Assembly: GCF_014898815.1 (NCBI RefSeq)
Contig: NW_026515545.1
Coordinates: 2,666,001-2,730,000 of the forward strand
Length of the DNA stretch: 64,000 nt
Direction: 5' to 3'
Origin: Panonychus citri
Taxonomy: Eukaryota; Arthropoda; Arachnida; Trombidiformes; Tetranychidae
Shown here: positions 13,804-27,000 of the stretch, piece after piece
How positions within the stretch are numbered: the stretch's first letter is position 1
How the letters are laid out: each line of letters begins with the position of its first letter
Translations under genes and position numbers: made by a program
Notes under the pieces: generated by a model
What the model was told of the DNA's origin: nothing
Databases searched by the model: none
Seen by the model: only the letters and a program-made list of their open reading frames with translations

Positions 13804-14573
13804 AATTAATTGTTTCCTAATAATTTGAACGAGTTGATAAAAAAAAGAATAACTAATCACTCAACAATTAAAACTCTTAATAAATTAGATATTATTGTTA
13901 ACAATGTTGATGAATTAAAATAAACAATTGGTTTCCATGGATTCAATTAGATTGAAAACAAAAACAAACTAAAAATTTGTGATCAAATTGATTTAGTTGT
14001 TAATAATTTTTCTAATTCTTTCTTAATCATTCAATTCAAAAGTTGAAATTCAAATTGAAAGTGAATCAAAATCATAATCAACTAATCGAAACAATCAAAA
14101 CAATGAAAAACAATTTCAATCATCATCTTAAAGGTAAACGAATGGTTTTCAGTTAAAATTGACTCAATCTTATCCAAGATGAAAGGTAAGAAGAATAATC
14201 AATTGAACATCAAGAACAAAAAACTCAAACAAAAGAAAACAATTAATTTAATTTTCTACTAATTAGCTGAAATAAAATGAGAAAGAAAAAAATTTGCTGT
14301 GGAAATAGCAAAAGTCTATTGATCGAGCAGGTGTGAGATCTTCGTGAGAATAAATAGCAAAATTGGAAACACGCCCAGACTAAACTCCAAATCTTGTTAA
14401 TGAAATTAAATTGTAGTTTTTTTGTTTGTTTGTTTGGTGTCGGTGAAAGAGAAACGTGAAGAAAGGTGTTTGTTTTGATTTAAGTTAATTGTTGATTATT
14501 GTGTTCACTATTTATTTCTCAGCTAAATCAACATTCAAATTAATGAGATTGTTTTTTTATTGATGATTAAGCA
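13804..14573. promoter_or_regulatory. Divergent promoter region of IFT144 and FMNL formin
   Basis: About 770 bp separates the start codons of two divergently transcribed genes. No open frame is seen. It should hold both promoters and 5' UTRs. The sequence is A/T-rich with repeated AATTAA/TTAATT words. An RFX X-box would be expected for an IFT gene, but I did not find a convincing one by eye. Confidence 0.5.
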
Positions 14574-17500
14574 ATGGGACAAATACTCTCTGCCGATGGA
14601 GCAGATACAAGGGACAACGCTCAGAAAACCATTTCAATTGAGATTCCACCAGTTATACATGACCAGGATAAAGAGACTACTAGTGATGATACAAGCGATC
14701 GAATGCCAGATCGCGAGGAAGTTAATAGAAGATTTAATGAAGGTAACAATTAATCAAATTGTCCGTTTTCTTTTACCCGGGATTATCTTTTTCCTCTCTG
14801 TGTCAAATGTCAACCATCTTTCTCTTTTGCTTTTCCTCTCTTTCTCTCTCTTTTTAATCTTCTGTTTCTTTTTATTCTATTCTCTTTTCTCTCCTTCATC
14901 TTGAAATGTCTTTTTTCTTTTAAATTCTTTTTTATCTTGTCGTTTTCTCCTCTTCTTCCCCTTGTATATTTATCTATTTTTGCCTCTTCTCCTTATAACT
15001 AATTCTCTTTTTGTTTCATTTATCAATTTCAATTCTTTCCTAATGTTTTTCTTTTTCTTTTGACTCCATCTTTTCATCTCTCTCTCTCTCTCTCTTTTTC
15101 TTCATTCTTCCTCGTGTTTATGATACAGTTATAGCCTTAATGGACCTACCACCAGACAAAGCTAAGGCACTTCGATCATATGACATTGAAAGAAAATGGG
15201 AAATGATCCGAGATCAGGAAAAAGTTACAGCCAAAGAATCACCCGAGTTTTATTTAAGAAAATTGCGAACTTATTTGGATCCAAAAGCAAGTCGAAGCTC
15301 AAAGAAACGTCGGATTGTGGGCGATTCAACTTCTACCCAAGTTCTCCGTGATTTAGAAATCTCATTGAGAACAAATAACATCGAATGGGTTAGAGAATTT
15401 TTATCTGAACGTCACAGAGGATTAGATGTTCTCATAGATTATTTAACCTTTGTTCTAACAACTCAACAACAGCAACAGAAACTTTTAGAACAACAAAAGC
15501 TCACCCAGTTAACCAACAATCGATCACCTGAAGGAGGAAATGGCGATTGTCACAATTTATCCGAGTCAAATTTGAAAAATTTAACATCATCATTAACCCA
15601 TAATTCATCTCAAACTATTAATCTATTCCGGTAAGAAGATGTTCTTTCATTTTTTTACCCGGGGGAATTATATTTACAATCCATTTCCATGATCAACAAC
15701 AACAACAATATAATCATCAGCATCGTCATCATATTCATCAATTACATGTTTTTATCATTCACTTGGTTAAAAAACATGACACTCAACTGAACAGTTATTC
15801 ATTATTCTGTCTCTTAAGTTAATCATCTCTTCAACATTTAGTTTCCCATTCAAGGTCTCTCTCTCTCTCTCTCTTCTCTCTCTTCCCATATATATCCAAC
15901 ATCTCTGACAATATGTTTCTGTGAGAGAGTAAGAATATTACAACTTCCGAGTGTAATTAATTTTTATCTCTTGATTCAATTCCATGGGATAGTTCGGGTT
16001 TGGCTCATTACCCAGAATAACATCAGACAATCAATATAATTAATTTTCTTTTTTAATCTTTTATTTCTTTACAATTCTGAATATTTATTCAATCCATTTA
16101 ATTGGAAAAAAAACCTTTAAGCCTTAAGGGTTTTCCATTGAGATTAAGATTTATTCTGTTTCCAATAATTACAGAAATGTTAATAACTCGATTACAAATC
16201 ATTTATATTGTTTGTCATTTAATTTCCTTATTGATTGATCCATATTCTTATTATTTCTGGTATTATTTTATTATCTGTTTACATCTTAATTGTACATTTA
16301 AATTTGAATTGATTATTCAAAGCGAAAAACTTTTCAATATGAATTATGTTTTCTATCATGTCAGATAATTAAGTAACCTTTTAAACCTCCTCATCGATGT
16401 TGGTGTTTTTTTGTTCATTGTTACTAATGATTCATTCATCATGATGAATTTAAATACATTCAATAATTTCTCCTCTCTTCCTGTCAATTGAATTATCGAA
16501 TAACTTTCAACTGGAAAGACAGAATTATGATGATACCATGCATAATATTTTTCTTTTCATATACAAACCCGGATGATAATAGAAAAAGAAAAATATTCTT
16601 TTGATAGTGATGATATCAACTCTTTATCATGATGATAATTTCTGATATTAAGCAAACATGAGAAAATAGTAATTCTTGCTCTCTCTCTCTCTTCGTGTTT
16701 ATTTTAACTAGAAAATGATGAGGAAGAGTTATCATGATGATGACAATGATTATAATCTGTTAGATTTATTCCCGTATATTAAAAGTGTACTGATAAGTAT
16801 AATTTAAATTGATAAACTCTAATTATTAGAAAACAATCAATTCCAATTATATCATCAAGTTTACACCAAATTATGTCAGGTATTTGAATTACTTTAAACA
16901 TGATAGTTATTAATCATGAAGCACATGTATTTTATCAACAAGATGCTGATCTAATGTTTGATTACTTTTTCTTTTTTTTCTTAAAAGCTCTCTCATCATC
17001 TTATTTATTCAATCATATGTTTTTCTTGATATTTGACAGTTTTATGTTTCCCTCTTCTCACAACAATATGAAAAAAAAGAATGAAATTTTTATTTTTATT
17101 TCTCTTCTAAATTCAAGGTTAACATGATTTTCACTAATAATAACTATAGATTTCATATTAATCATTATTATCATGATTCTATCTTTATCTCCAATCATTT
17201 ATGCATCTCTTTTATCATCAATTTTAATAACGTAACCCTTAACATGCGCTCCCTTTTTCCTTAAAATGAATTTTATCCTCTCCCAACTTAACCTGCTCTT
17301 TTCTCTCTCTCTCATCAACCTTTATGGTTTTTTTGCTTGTTACCTGAAAAATTACTTCAGGATATGTGTTCAGTTGAGAAAATGAACTTTTCTATCCAAC
17401 CATTTGATGGTTTTACCCCCAAACATTGGGTGTAGGCTCCTTATTAGTTTGTTTATTAGTGAAGGTGGGTAATGGGCATTTCAATGGTTCTGTCTTAATA

Positions 17501-20500
17501 AACAGATTGATTGACTTTTACCATTTAATTAACATCTCTACTTTACCTTAATTTCACCTTTTGTCATCTTAAAGCTTATTATTATTATTATGATAAATTA
17601 TTAAAGGTTAACTAATTTTACTCAATGATCAAGAGGGAGTAACAGTGTTGACAAGCAGTAAGCTAACATTATATTGTTATTGATGATGATGATAATTTGT
17701 TTTCAATTGAAATGACTGGAAGGATGAAAAGGGTTGTAAACAAGCTAAGAAACGAGGCAATCAACCAATGAATTTATATATTATAAAGAAAAGAAAAACA
17801 AAACCAATAATCAAACCTTGAAGACGGAAAAGTTTGTTGATTCTGTTTCAATTATTGTTATGATTAAGTAAAGGAAAAATAGAAATATATATATATAAGA
17901 AGAAAAAAAATACACTCGACAATGTCAAAGAAATGATATAAACGTGTTGGAAACATTTACTTTCAACGTTGATTTTAATTGTAATAATTGACTGATTGAA
18001 GGACAAACAAGATAATTTTTGGTCAATTGATTTTTATCCTTTAAAACGAGTCTTGGTGTTTTCTACCATGAGATGTCAAGAATTGAAACTATCATGACCT
18101 AAGTAGATCGCATCATTGAATCAGCTTAATCTCTATCATGATGATGATGGTTTCTCTCTGTGTTGTCTAATCACAAGGTGATTAAGGTGATTATCTCATT
18201 AAAAAGATAGAGAGAGAGAGAGAGAGAGATTTAGATCAAGATGAAAAGTTCGTGCTTGAGATTTGATAGCCGAGTATCTTTTTATCAGAACTTTTCACTT
18301 GATCATGTAACTTTTTTTTTCGTTATCCACCTAAAGGTTTTAATCTAAGGAAAAGCTCATTATCCTTGTTCCGTTTTACCATTAATTTATTTTACTTTTC
18401 TCACCTTTTTAAGTGGTCATCATCTCCATCTTCATCTTCATCATCAACATCTTGGTATTCATCAGATAATCTTAATCTTCCTTGTTAATAGTTTACATGT
18501 TGTCAAGTTTAACCAATAATCTCACGAATCATTCATGATGAAGATTAGAATCAAGTCTGAATATCAAATATAAAAAATTTACTTTTCTCTATATTTTGAT
18601 GATTATTAATATTAAATTATATTGATTATCATTAAAAACTACGAATTAATTATCTTTCAAATATCAACTCGGCTTCTTTGACGTTTCAATTAATCTCAAT
18701 CACTCTTTATCAATCTAACCAATGTTAATATTACTTTAAAAGTTCAATAGCAATTTGTTGATTGTTTCACCATTTAGAACAATTAATCTTGTCTAAATGT
18801 AACAACTTTAAATATCCACCGATGTTACTATTTTTGTTCAATTGATTATCTCCTAATCCTCATGATCTTGAATTAACCTTTTATAACAATAACTAAATTT
18901 GAATGTGATGATTATCAGGGTTACTAAATGATGATAATGCATAAACAAAATGATGATTCAAATCACGGAAACATGAAAAATACTCTGATTATCTGTTGAT
19001 TGTTACAAAATTAATTCATCATTTTCCTTCCTCATTGTTTCAAGAGTTTCTTTTATCTTTGTTATATAATATAAATTGCGAACTTAAAATTAGCACGAAT
19101 AATTTTGGAACGGAATTAAAGTAATTAGCTTAATTTTCTGTATAATGAAAAGTCACTTTTTGTCACCAATTAATCTTGACAATTAAATCTCAGGTATAAC
19201 CAGGTAGAGATATTTTATTTTCTCTTCCTTTCTTTTTTTTTGTCAAATTAGTTAATTGTTTGGAAACTGTGTTTTCATTTAGAGTTTGGAAAAGTTTTAA
19301 TGGTTAATTACATTTCTCATCTTTCAGTTAATTATCATGTTGATTCAAATTCAGTTTACCTTATCATTTATGGTGATTTTGTTTTGTTTAAATAACAATT
19401 TTCATGATATCCGCTGTTTCTCAATACAACAATTAATTCAATTCTCAAATTAACCTTGACTTGAAAGAAATGTAACTTTTCAATGTGAAGATATCAATCA
19501 ACTGAATTAAAATGATTGTTATAAAAAGCATGAAAAATGAATACAAGAGATTGATGATGATGATGATGATCTTCATCTCTATCATCAATAATCGTCATCA
19601 TTATGATTATCACTTCTAATTAAAAGGCAACTTATTATTATTTAGATGATTATCTTCATCTGTCAAAATGAATCTGAAAAATGGTTCACCTTTCAAAAGA
19701 TTACATTGAGTTGATTGTAGAGTAACAATCAATTGTGAACATATGATTTTACAATTTATTGATTGTTGGCAAAACTGATTATTAGGCCTCTCTCCAAATT
19801 GTTATTATTTATAAACATTGACAATTGATTGTTTACAATTAATTGCGTTTAGTTTTGTCTTTGTATCAAAATAGATTCACTTTTTTTTTATCATCTCAGA
19901 TTAACATCAAGTTTCATCATTGAAAACAAATTGTGATTTACATAATTAATTGAAATTATTGCAAGTTAATTGCGTTTCGTTTATCCTTATTTGACTATAG
20001 CTAATATTGTATAATCCTAATTGTTGACAATTTAATCTAACCCTTTCAATTGGATTTATTGATTTGATTTCATGTTGATATAATAATATTTGTCTGATCT
20101 TTAGCAACAATTGGCTTTGAATCAAATTGAGTTGAAAGTAATTTAATTTGCTCCACTTTGATTGAACGTAATTAAATGAGATTGATTAAATCATGTAAAC
20201 CATTTTTAATTGATTCCTTTTTAGTTTAATTTCTCATTAAAGATTGAGAAAATTTTATCGATCTATTTTTCAATAGAAGATGAATTTCAATCTAAATCAT
20301 CAATTAAATCCTATCAAAATGTTACTTGAAAGTTTATGTGATCACGGATCATGATGATTATCATGATGATCGTCTTGTGGTTTACCTTTAATCATGATTT
20401 GGAACTGAATTATAATGTATGATATTTTTGAAAGCTGTCGACTTGATGATGATAATGATGATCCAGTATTTCATTAATTGCCTTGAGGTTTCATATTTGT

Positions 20501-23500
20501 TTTTTTTCATCTTCAATTTGATTCCTTTTGATCCTTAAATGGAGACGATAACAATTTAATTATTATTTAATCGGCATCATCATCATCATCTGTTTAATTG
20601 AAACTTGATCATCTTGATTAAAGTGAAGAAACGGTAAATCATCAATTCTTTACTATCTATTGCTAATGGATATTAATTTAGCTCAAGATATCAGGTAATT
20701 AACACTAAACCAGATTTTCTCGTATTTAGTTCACGTTGATTGTGAATTTTGATAAACTTTCATAACAAACAACTTAATTGTTGTTAACAATCTTCAACCC
20801 AATCAATATGGAGAAAAAAATTAATGGATTGTAATTGTAAATTTTCCTTGATTACCTTGTAATTTATGAATGAGAACAGATTAATTAATTGTTTGCTTCT
20901 TTTCCAGGAGACCTTCTTTATTCCGTTCATTCAATAAAAGTAAATTGGGAAACGTTGATGACGATGTCCATGTATCCATTATGTGCATGAGGGCGATAAT
21001 GAATAACAAGAATGGATTCAACATGATCATGGAACACCCTTATGCTATTAATTCAATTGCATTGAGTTTAAATCACCAAAGTTTACGGACAAAATCATTA
21101 GTTTTGGAGCTTTTGGCAGCCATTTGTCTGGTCAATGGAGGGCATCAGTTAATTCTGAATGCTTTCGATAATTTTAAGGAGATCATGGGAGAACCGAGAA
21201 GATTTCAAACTCTCATGAACTATTTTACTAAACCTGAAGTATTTAACATAGATTTTATGGTAGCTTGTATGCAATTCATCAATATTATTGTTCATTCCGT
21301 GGAAGATATGAATTTCCGGGTTCACCTTCAATTTGAATTTACCCAATTAGGATTGGATGATTATTTGGAAAATAAGTTACGTAATACCGAATCAGAGGAT
21401 CTTTCGGTTCAAATTCAAGCTTATTTGGATAACTTTTTTGACGTTGGTGCTCTTATGGAAGATGCTGAGCAGAAAAATTTAGCTACAGATCGAGCTCAAA
21501 CCTTAGCTTTACAATTATCTCATTCCAATGAAATAACAAAAGAATTGGAAACCAAATACAATGAACTGGTGCTACAATATTCGGTTATTGAACAAGATTA
21601 TAAATCTGTTAGTGAAGAGAATCATCATTTATCCGAAGAATTATCAACATTAAGGAAAACAATTCAAATGAGAGAAGAAGAATCAAGAAGGCGACAATCC
21701 CTTTTAGAATCGAAAATCATTCAACTCGAATCAATTAAAACAAATGGTAAACTCGAGTTTGATTCTCATATTTTTTTCCCTTCATTTTCCATTTCTAATC
21801 ATATGTTTTATTCATTTCTCATTTGCAGGACAAACTTCACTTCAAAATAATTCTGATAAAATTTCTATGCAAAATTCAGCTACATCACCAATGACACCTC
21901 CGGAGAGTGGATACAAATCTTCATCTTCAATAGCTGCTCCACCACCACCTCCACCTCCACCACCTCCGCCTCCACCACCGCCACCGCCACCACCACCTCC
22001 TCCTCCACCTCCATCATCGGTTGCACCTCCACCACCACCTCCACCCTTCCCCATGAATGCTCAAAACACCGGAATGATGACCATTAAGCAATCCTTTGTT
22101 ACTCGTTACAAGCTTCCTACTCTCAATTGGAACGCATTGAAACCCGCTCAAGTGAAAGGAACAATTTTCCAAGAATTTCATGCTGAAGATCGAATAATTA
22201 ATTCAATTAATTTTGAAGAATTTGAAGAACAATTTAAATTGGGCCCTAAACCTGAATTAGCTCGAAAAGGTTCAAATCCTACAGTCACTGCACAGAAAAA
22301 GATCAAGACAAATGAGAAAACATCTTTATTGGAGCATAATCGACTTCGTAATATGGCCATATCTCTCCGTAAAGTCAACATTGATACGGAAACAGTCATC
22401 AAATCAATCAATTCATTTGACATTGAAACACTTTCATTAGAATTTATTGAAATATTATTACGAATGATACCAAATCCACAAGAGATTCAAGCTTATCGTG
22501 AATTTGAACGATCTGGTCGAAGTGTCGATGAGATGACAGATGAAGACAAATTTTTATTTAAAATTTCAAAGATAGAAAGACTTGAACAAAAGTTACGAAT
22601 TATGTCTTACATGGAAACTTTAATGAAACCTGAACCTTCACCAGGAATACCTGGAAAACCATCAATCGGTGTTACTCTTAATGTGATCAAAGTTTGGAGA
22701 TCTCGAATCATCTCCATAACTGAAGCATCTCGAGCTTTACGAACATCAACTGGAATCCGAACTGTTCTTGAATATATTCTTGTTTTCGGCAATTATCTAA
22801 ATTCAGCAACTCGAGCAATGGCCATAGCAGGTCAAGCTTATGGTTTTAAGTTACAAAATTTAGAGTTAATTGTGGAAACCAAGTCATCAGCTGATAGATC
22901 TCGATGTTTACTTCACTATGTTGCTGAATGTATCCAGCGTAATGTTGAAGGAGAATCGGGCTTAAGTGAAGAGGAAAGACTGTACAAAACATTAGCTACT
23001 TTATCACCTACAACGGCAACCAAAAAATTTGCTGGACCCAATAGTCTACTTTCTGGTCTTGACGTTTCTATTGAAGCAATTAAATTACCATTTGATTTGG
23101 AAACATTATTAAACTTATTGGAAAGTGTAGCGACCAATGCAACACTGGAAACTTGTGCATGTGAAGTGTTTGAATTGGAGAAAGGGATGGAATTAGTTAA
23201 ACGTGAATTACAATTAAGATCATATCAAAAAGATCAAGCAACTCAGCGTTTACAAAATTTTGTCGCCTCCAAATCAACTGAATTAACCGCTTTAAAAGAG
23301 GATTTAAGAAGATCACAAAGTGAATATAGTAATTGTGTTGAATATTTTGGTGAAAATAGTAAATTATTGGAATCATCTTCTGCTTTCTTCAACATATTTG
23401 CCAAATTCTTGAAACATTATAAGCAATGTCTTCGTGACATTAAGATACTTCATAAAAAGAAACTAGAAGCGCTATTACAGGCCAAAATTCAAGAACATCA

Positions 23501-24014
23501 GAATCAGAAGAAAAATTCACCGGAAAAAGAAGTTTCCTCCCATGAGAGTAAAATTCGAGATAAAAGATTATTGAAACAAGATGAAGTTTATAATGGAGCT
23601 TTAGAAGACATTCTATTGAGTAAGTAAATCATCAGTCTAATTATTGATTAATACGCAATTAGAATCAATAGTTATTTTCCTTCACGAATCTCCAATTGTT
23701 TCATTATTGTTATTGGAAAATTTTCTTTCCTCTTTTCCCCTTGCCGATTCAATTGAAACTCAATCATCTAATTGTTTCTCTTTAATTTGTTTATGATTTC
23801 AGGTCTTAAGAATGAACCTTATCGACGGGAAGATGCCGTTAGACGCAGTCAAAGAAAGAAACAAGCAAATGCTAGACCTCAAAGTCATATGTAAGTCAAT
23901 TGGAATCAAACGAATCATTAATTTGATCTGTTAATTTGATTGTAAACTAATTCTATCTTTTTGTTTGTTGTCTCTCTTTCCTTTCAATTTAGTAGCTCTG
24001 AAATGGATGTGTGA
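14574..24014 (+). CDS. FMNL: FMNL/Frl-type formin
   Basis: Six coding exons (14574-14742, 15129-15630, 20908-21746, 21829-23619, 23803-23890, 23993-24014) join in frame to 1136 residues. The start MGQILS suggests N-myristoylation, as in vertebrate FMNL proteins. Residues ~57-450 are the GTPase-binding/FH3 armadillo region (LPPDKAKAL, QVLRDLEISLRTN, RGLDVL, DDVHVSIMCMRAIMN, NIDFMVACMQFINI). A coiled coil follows (~450-500). An FH1 tract with about 25 uninterrupted prolines starts near residue 543. The FH2 actin-assembly domain (LPTLNWNALKP to the KHYKQCL region) spans ~590-1060, and a basic tail ends the protein. FMNL formins act under Rac/Cdc42-type GTPases to nucleate and elongate actin. The last intron ends in a TAGTAG tandem acceptor. 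Intron 2 is 5.3 kb, far longer than any other here. Confidence 0.95.
15631..20907 (+). other. Large intron 2 of FMNL formin
   Basis: It begins GTAAGAAG and ends TTTTCCAG. Over 5.28 kb I see no convincing exon, repeat family or RNA gene. It contains simple repeats: CT-rich runs near 15858-15885 and 16679-16692, (AG)n near 18207-18229, and many ATGATGATG-type tracts. Such a long first-half intron often carries enhancers, but nothing in the sequence proves that. Confidence 0.6.
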
Positions 24015-27000
24015 TCAGCTTGAAACAATTGGAATTGTCAAAAATAATGATTACTATATTGTTCCTGTAAATCTCAGTACAATTACCGTTCTGATCTGAA
24101 GTGATTTATTTTTAACAATTGGGCACAATTAAGGCCACTGCATGGAAAACCAAGTTACTAAAGTTTTACCAGAAAACAGCGGATTATTGTTTACAATTTG
24201 ATTCTTTAACATTTTTTATCAATTTATACCAATTTTAGTGTGAATCAAATCATCTCGTCTTTTTGTTAACAATTGTTTTTAAATTTCATCATCAAATTTA
24301 ATTACCGGAAAAGATAAACAGCTGATCAGATTTGATAGAGAAGAATTGAAAATCTTGATGAGATTCAAAGACCAAAATCAAGAGATTGCTGATTAATTTG
24401 ATGAAAATCTTAATCAAATTGGATTACAGGATGACAATGATTACATCAAATACAAAATTGATCATGATGATTAACAAAGTGATTAGCAAAGTGATTGGCT
24501 CAACAATTAAGGATACAAATGATGCAAAAATCTTGCCAATCCTTTTTAATTTATAAATTAATTAATCCATTATGATTAAATACTATCCTGGTGTTAACAA
24601 TTAACCTTTCAAAGGTTAATTGTTAAAAATAAATTATCAAGTAATATATTGTCACCAAATGACACTTCAACTGGTTAAATGTTTACAATGTAACATACCA
24701 ATCAACTTAATCATGTTACAATTAAATTGTGTTCTCATTACTCAATCCCAACGATTAATTTAACTTTGATAAAACAATGGAAACATCAACAACACTTATA
24801 ATCCAACTAATTAAAGGAAAAAATTAATCTGATATCAAACAATTAACAACAACAACGGATTTTACCAAAACCTTTGAATATCAACTACAACTTTTCCCTG
24901 ATGATTAAGTTTCAACTTCTAATTATCATCTTAATCACAATCAACTGCTAATCATCATCTTCTTTTTTTACATAATCAAAACACTCGCACAATTGATTGT
25001 TAGTGTTTTGATTTTGTTTAGAATCAATCAAATCAATGATTGTTGACAATCAATTTTTGACATTTGTAAAATGTTTTCTATCAACTTGAAGGCAACCAAA
25101 ATGTAACAACAATCAAATTAACTGATTAATTAGTTAATCATTTTCCTTTTTTTTCTTAACCTTTCTGTACAATTCATCTCCATGTATAAGTATATATATT
25201 TAATATATAATTATTATATTATCAACTTGTGTAAATTGAGCTTAATTATATTGATAATGATTAAGGCCTGAAAATTAACTTAATTGTTTTTTAATTTTAT
25301 TTCACAAAAATTGAGATTCGTGTTTGTTAATTAATAGTTACATGTACAGTTGATTGAATACTAATTTTAATTCATTAGATTGATTGTTTATTGTCAATTC
25401 TATTTATATTTTTTTAATTGTTCAATTATTTGTCAAATAATTGAAGGTTAATTGTGAGAAAATCAGTTAATTGTTTTCTTTTCCGTTCTGATCAATTAAT
25501 TTTAACCAACATTAAGTGATCAGATCATAATTATTTACTTAATTTTGATTGATTTGTCCTTAACCATATTAGCTGTAAATTTAAATTACTTTCAATTTGA
25601 ACCTGGAAACCAAACTGATTAGTTTTAATTGGAGAAAACAATTAAGACATATTGACATGTCCATTTGCCCGTGGACACAATTAACAATTAACTATTAATT
25701 GAGTTATAATTGTAACTCTTGAGACTTGATTGTTGAGCAAATGTGTTCACCTCGTGATCAAGTTAATTGTTCAGACTTTGTCCTTTAACTATTTGTTTAC
25801 AATTAAACAAGTCAATTGATACGAATTGTCATTTGTCACAAACCAAATGGTTAATTTTGTTGAAAACAAATTTACCTCTGGTATTAATTGTTATTATTTT
25901 TGATCAGTTCAATTCACTTTCTGATGACATCAGAATCACACTGATCATGATAATCTTGATTGTTATGAAAATTTGCTCACGATGACAATATAATTATGTT
26001 ACTGTGATTACGATTAATGTTCAACCTTGTTCATCAAATAGAACTGATTTTGGTGCCAAAATTTGGTTCAAGAATCACAGGAACCCCTGGAGATGATTAT
26101 ATTTAAACAATTTGCTCTTCTCTCTCATTTAAATTGCGACAATTAATGAATAGAGAAAAGTAGGAAACCTTGAAGGTGAATTTATATCTCCATCTTCACA
26201 GAACTTTCTTTTCATGTTAATTACGTGTTAATCTCTGATCAATACCTTGAGATTTTCATGGTACTCGAAGTAAATATAATTGTTTGTAGAATTTCCTATC
26301 ATTTCATTTTCTATCACAATTATGTTTCTTTCATGATGATGATAAACATTTTTTTTTCTCTCTGGTTCTATTCACCAACCAACCCAGAATTCTGAGGGGG
26401 AAAAAGTACGGAAGTGAATTGGAAATGACCTTGAAAATGGAAAAGAAAGAAAAACTTTTTCTCTTTTCCTTTGTTATTGTTGAGTTTTTTTTTCTTCTTC
26501 TTTTTCTCTACTGAAACTGTTTCTTATTTATATTCTAATGTATTTGTTATTCTTCCTGGTTACAAGTTTCTCCTTCTCTAGGTCGTATATTAGTCTGATC
26601 ACGAGCAGAATGAACATTCTCACTGATTCCATAATTTTCTCTCTCTCCTCTCTCTCTGTTGCTTCTTTGGATTGAATACCCACGCAAGACCCATGAGAGA
26701 CAAGGATGAGAGGGATTGGTTAGTGAGAGAGATGAAGGGAGCAAAGGGATCAGATGAACAATGTTTTTGGTAGAAAACGGTGATTCTGGTTAATAGAAAG
26801 AAAAAGCTTCTCTTGGCAGAATTCGCACTCGTAGCAACAGTAATTTGCGTTAATGATTATGAAGAAACTTGAATTTCAGCTTTTATCATCTTTTCCTTTT
26901 ATCTTCTCTTTCTTTTCATCTTCTTGGTTTTCCTCTTTTCTTTGTCCTCCTTCTCGTTAATGGTTCCGTAGGAGTTTCTTCATTTTGATTACATGAAATT

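Noticed and set aside
21842..22054. Minus-strand frame made almost entirely of glycine
   Set aside because: It is the complement of the FMNL proline-rich FH1 tract.
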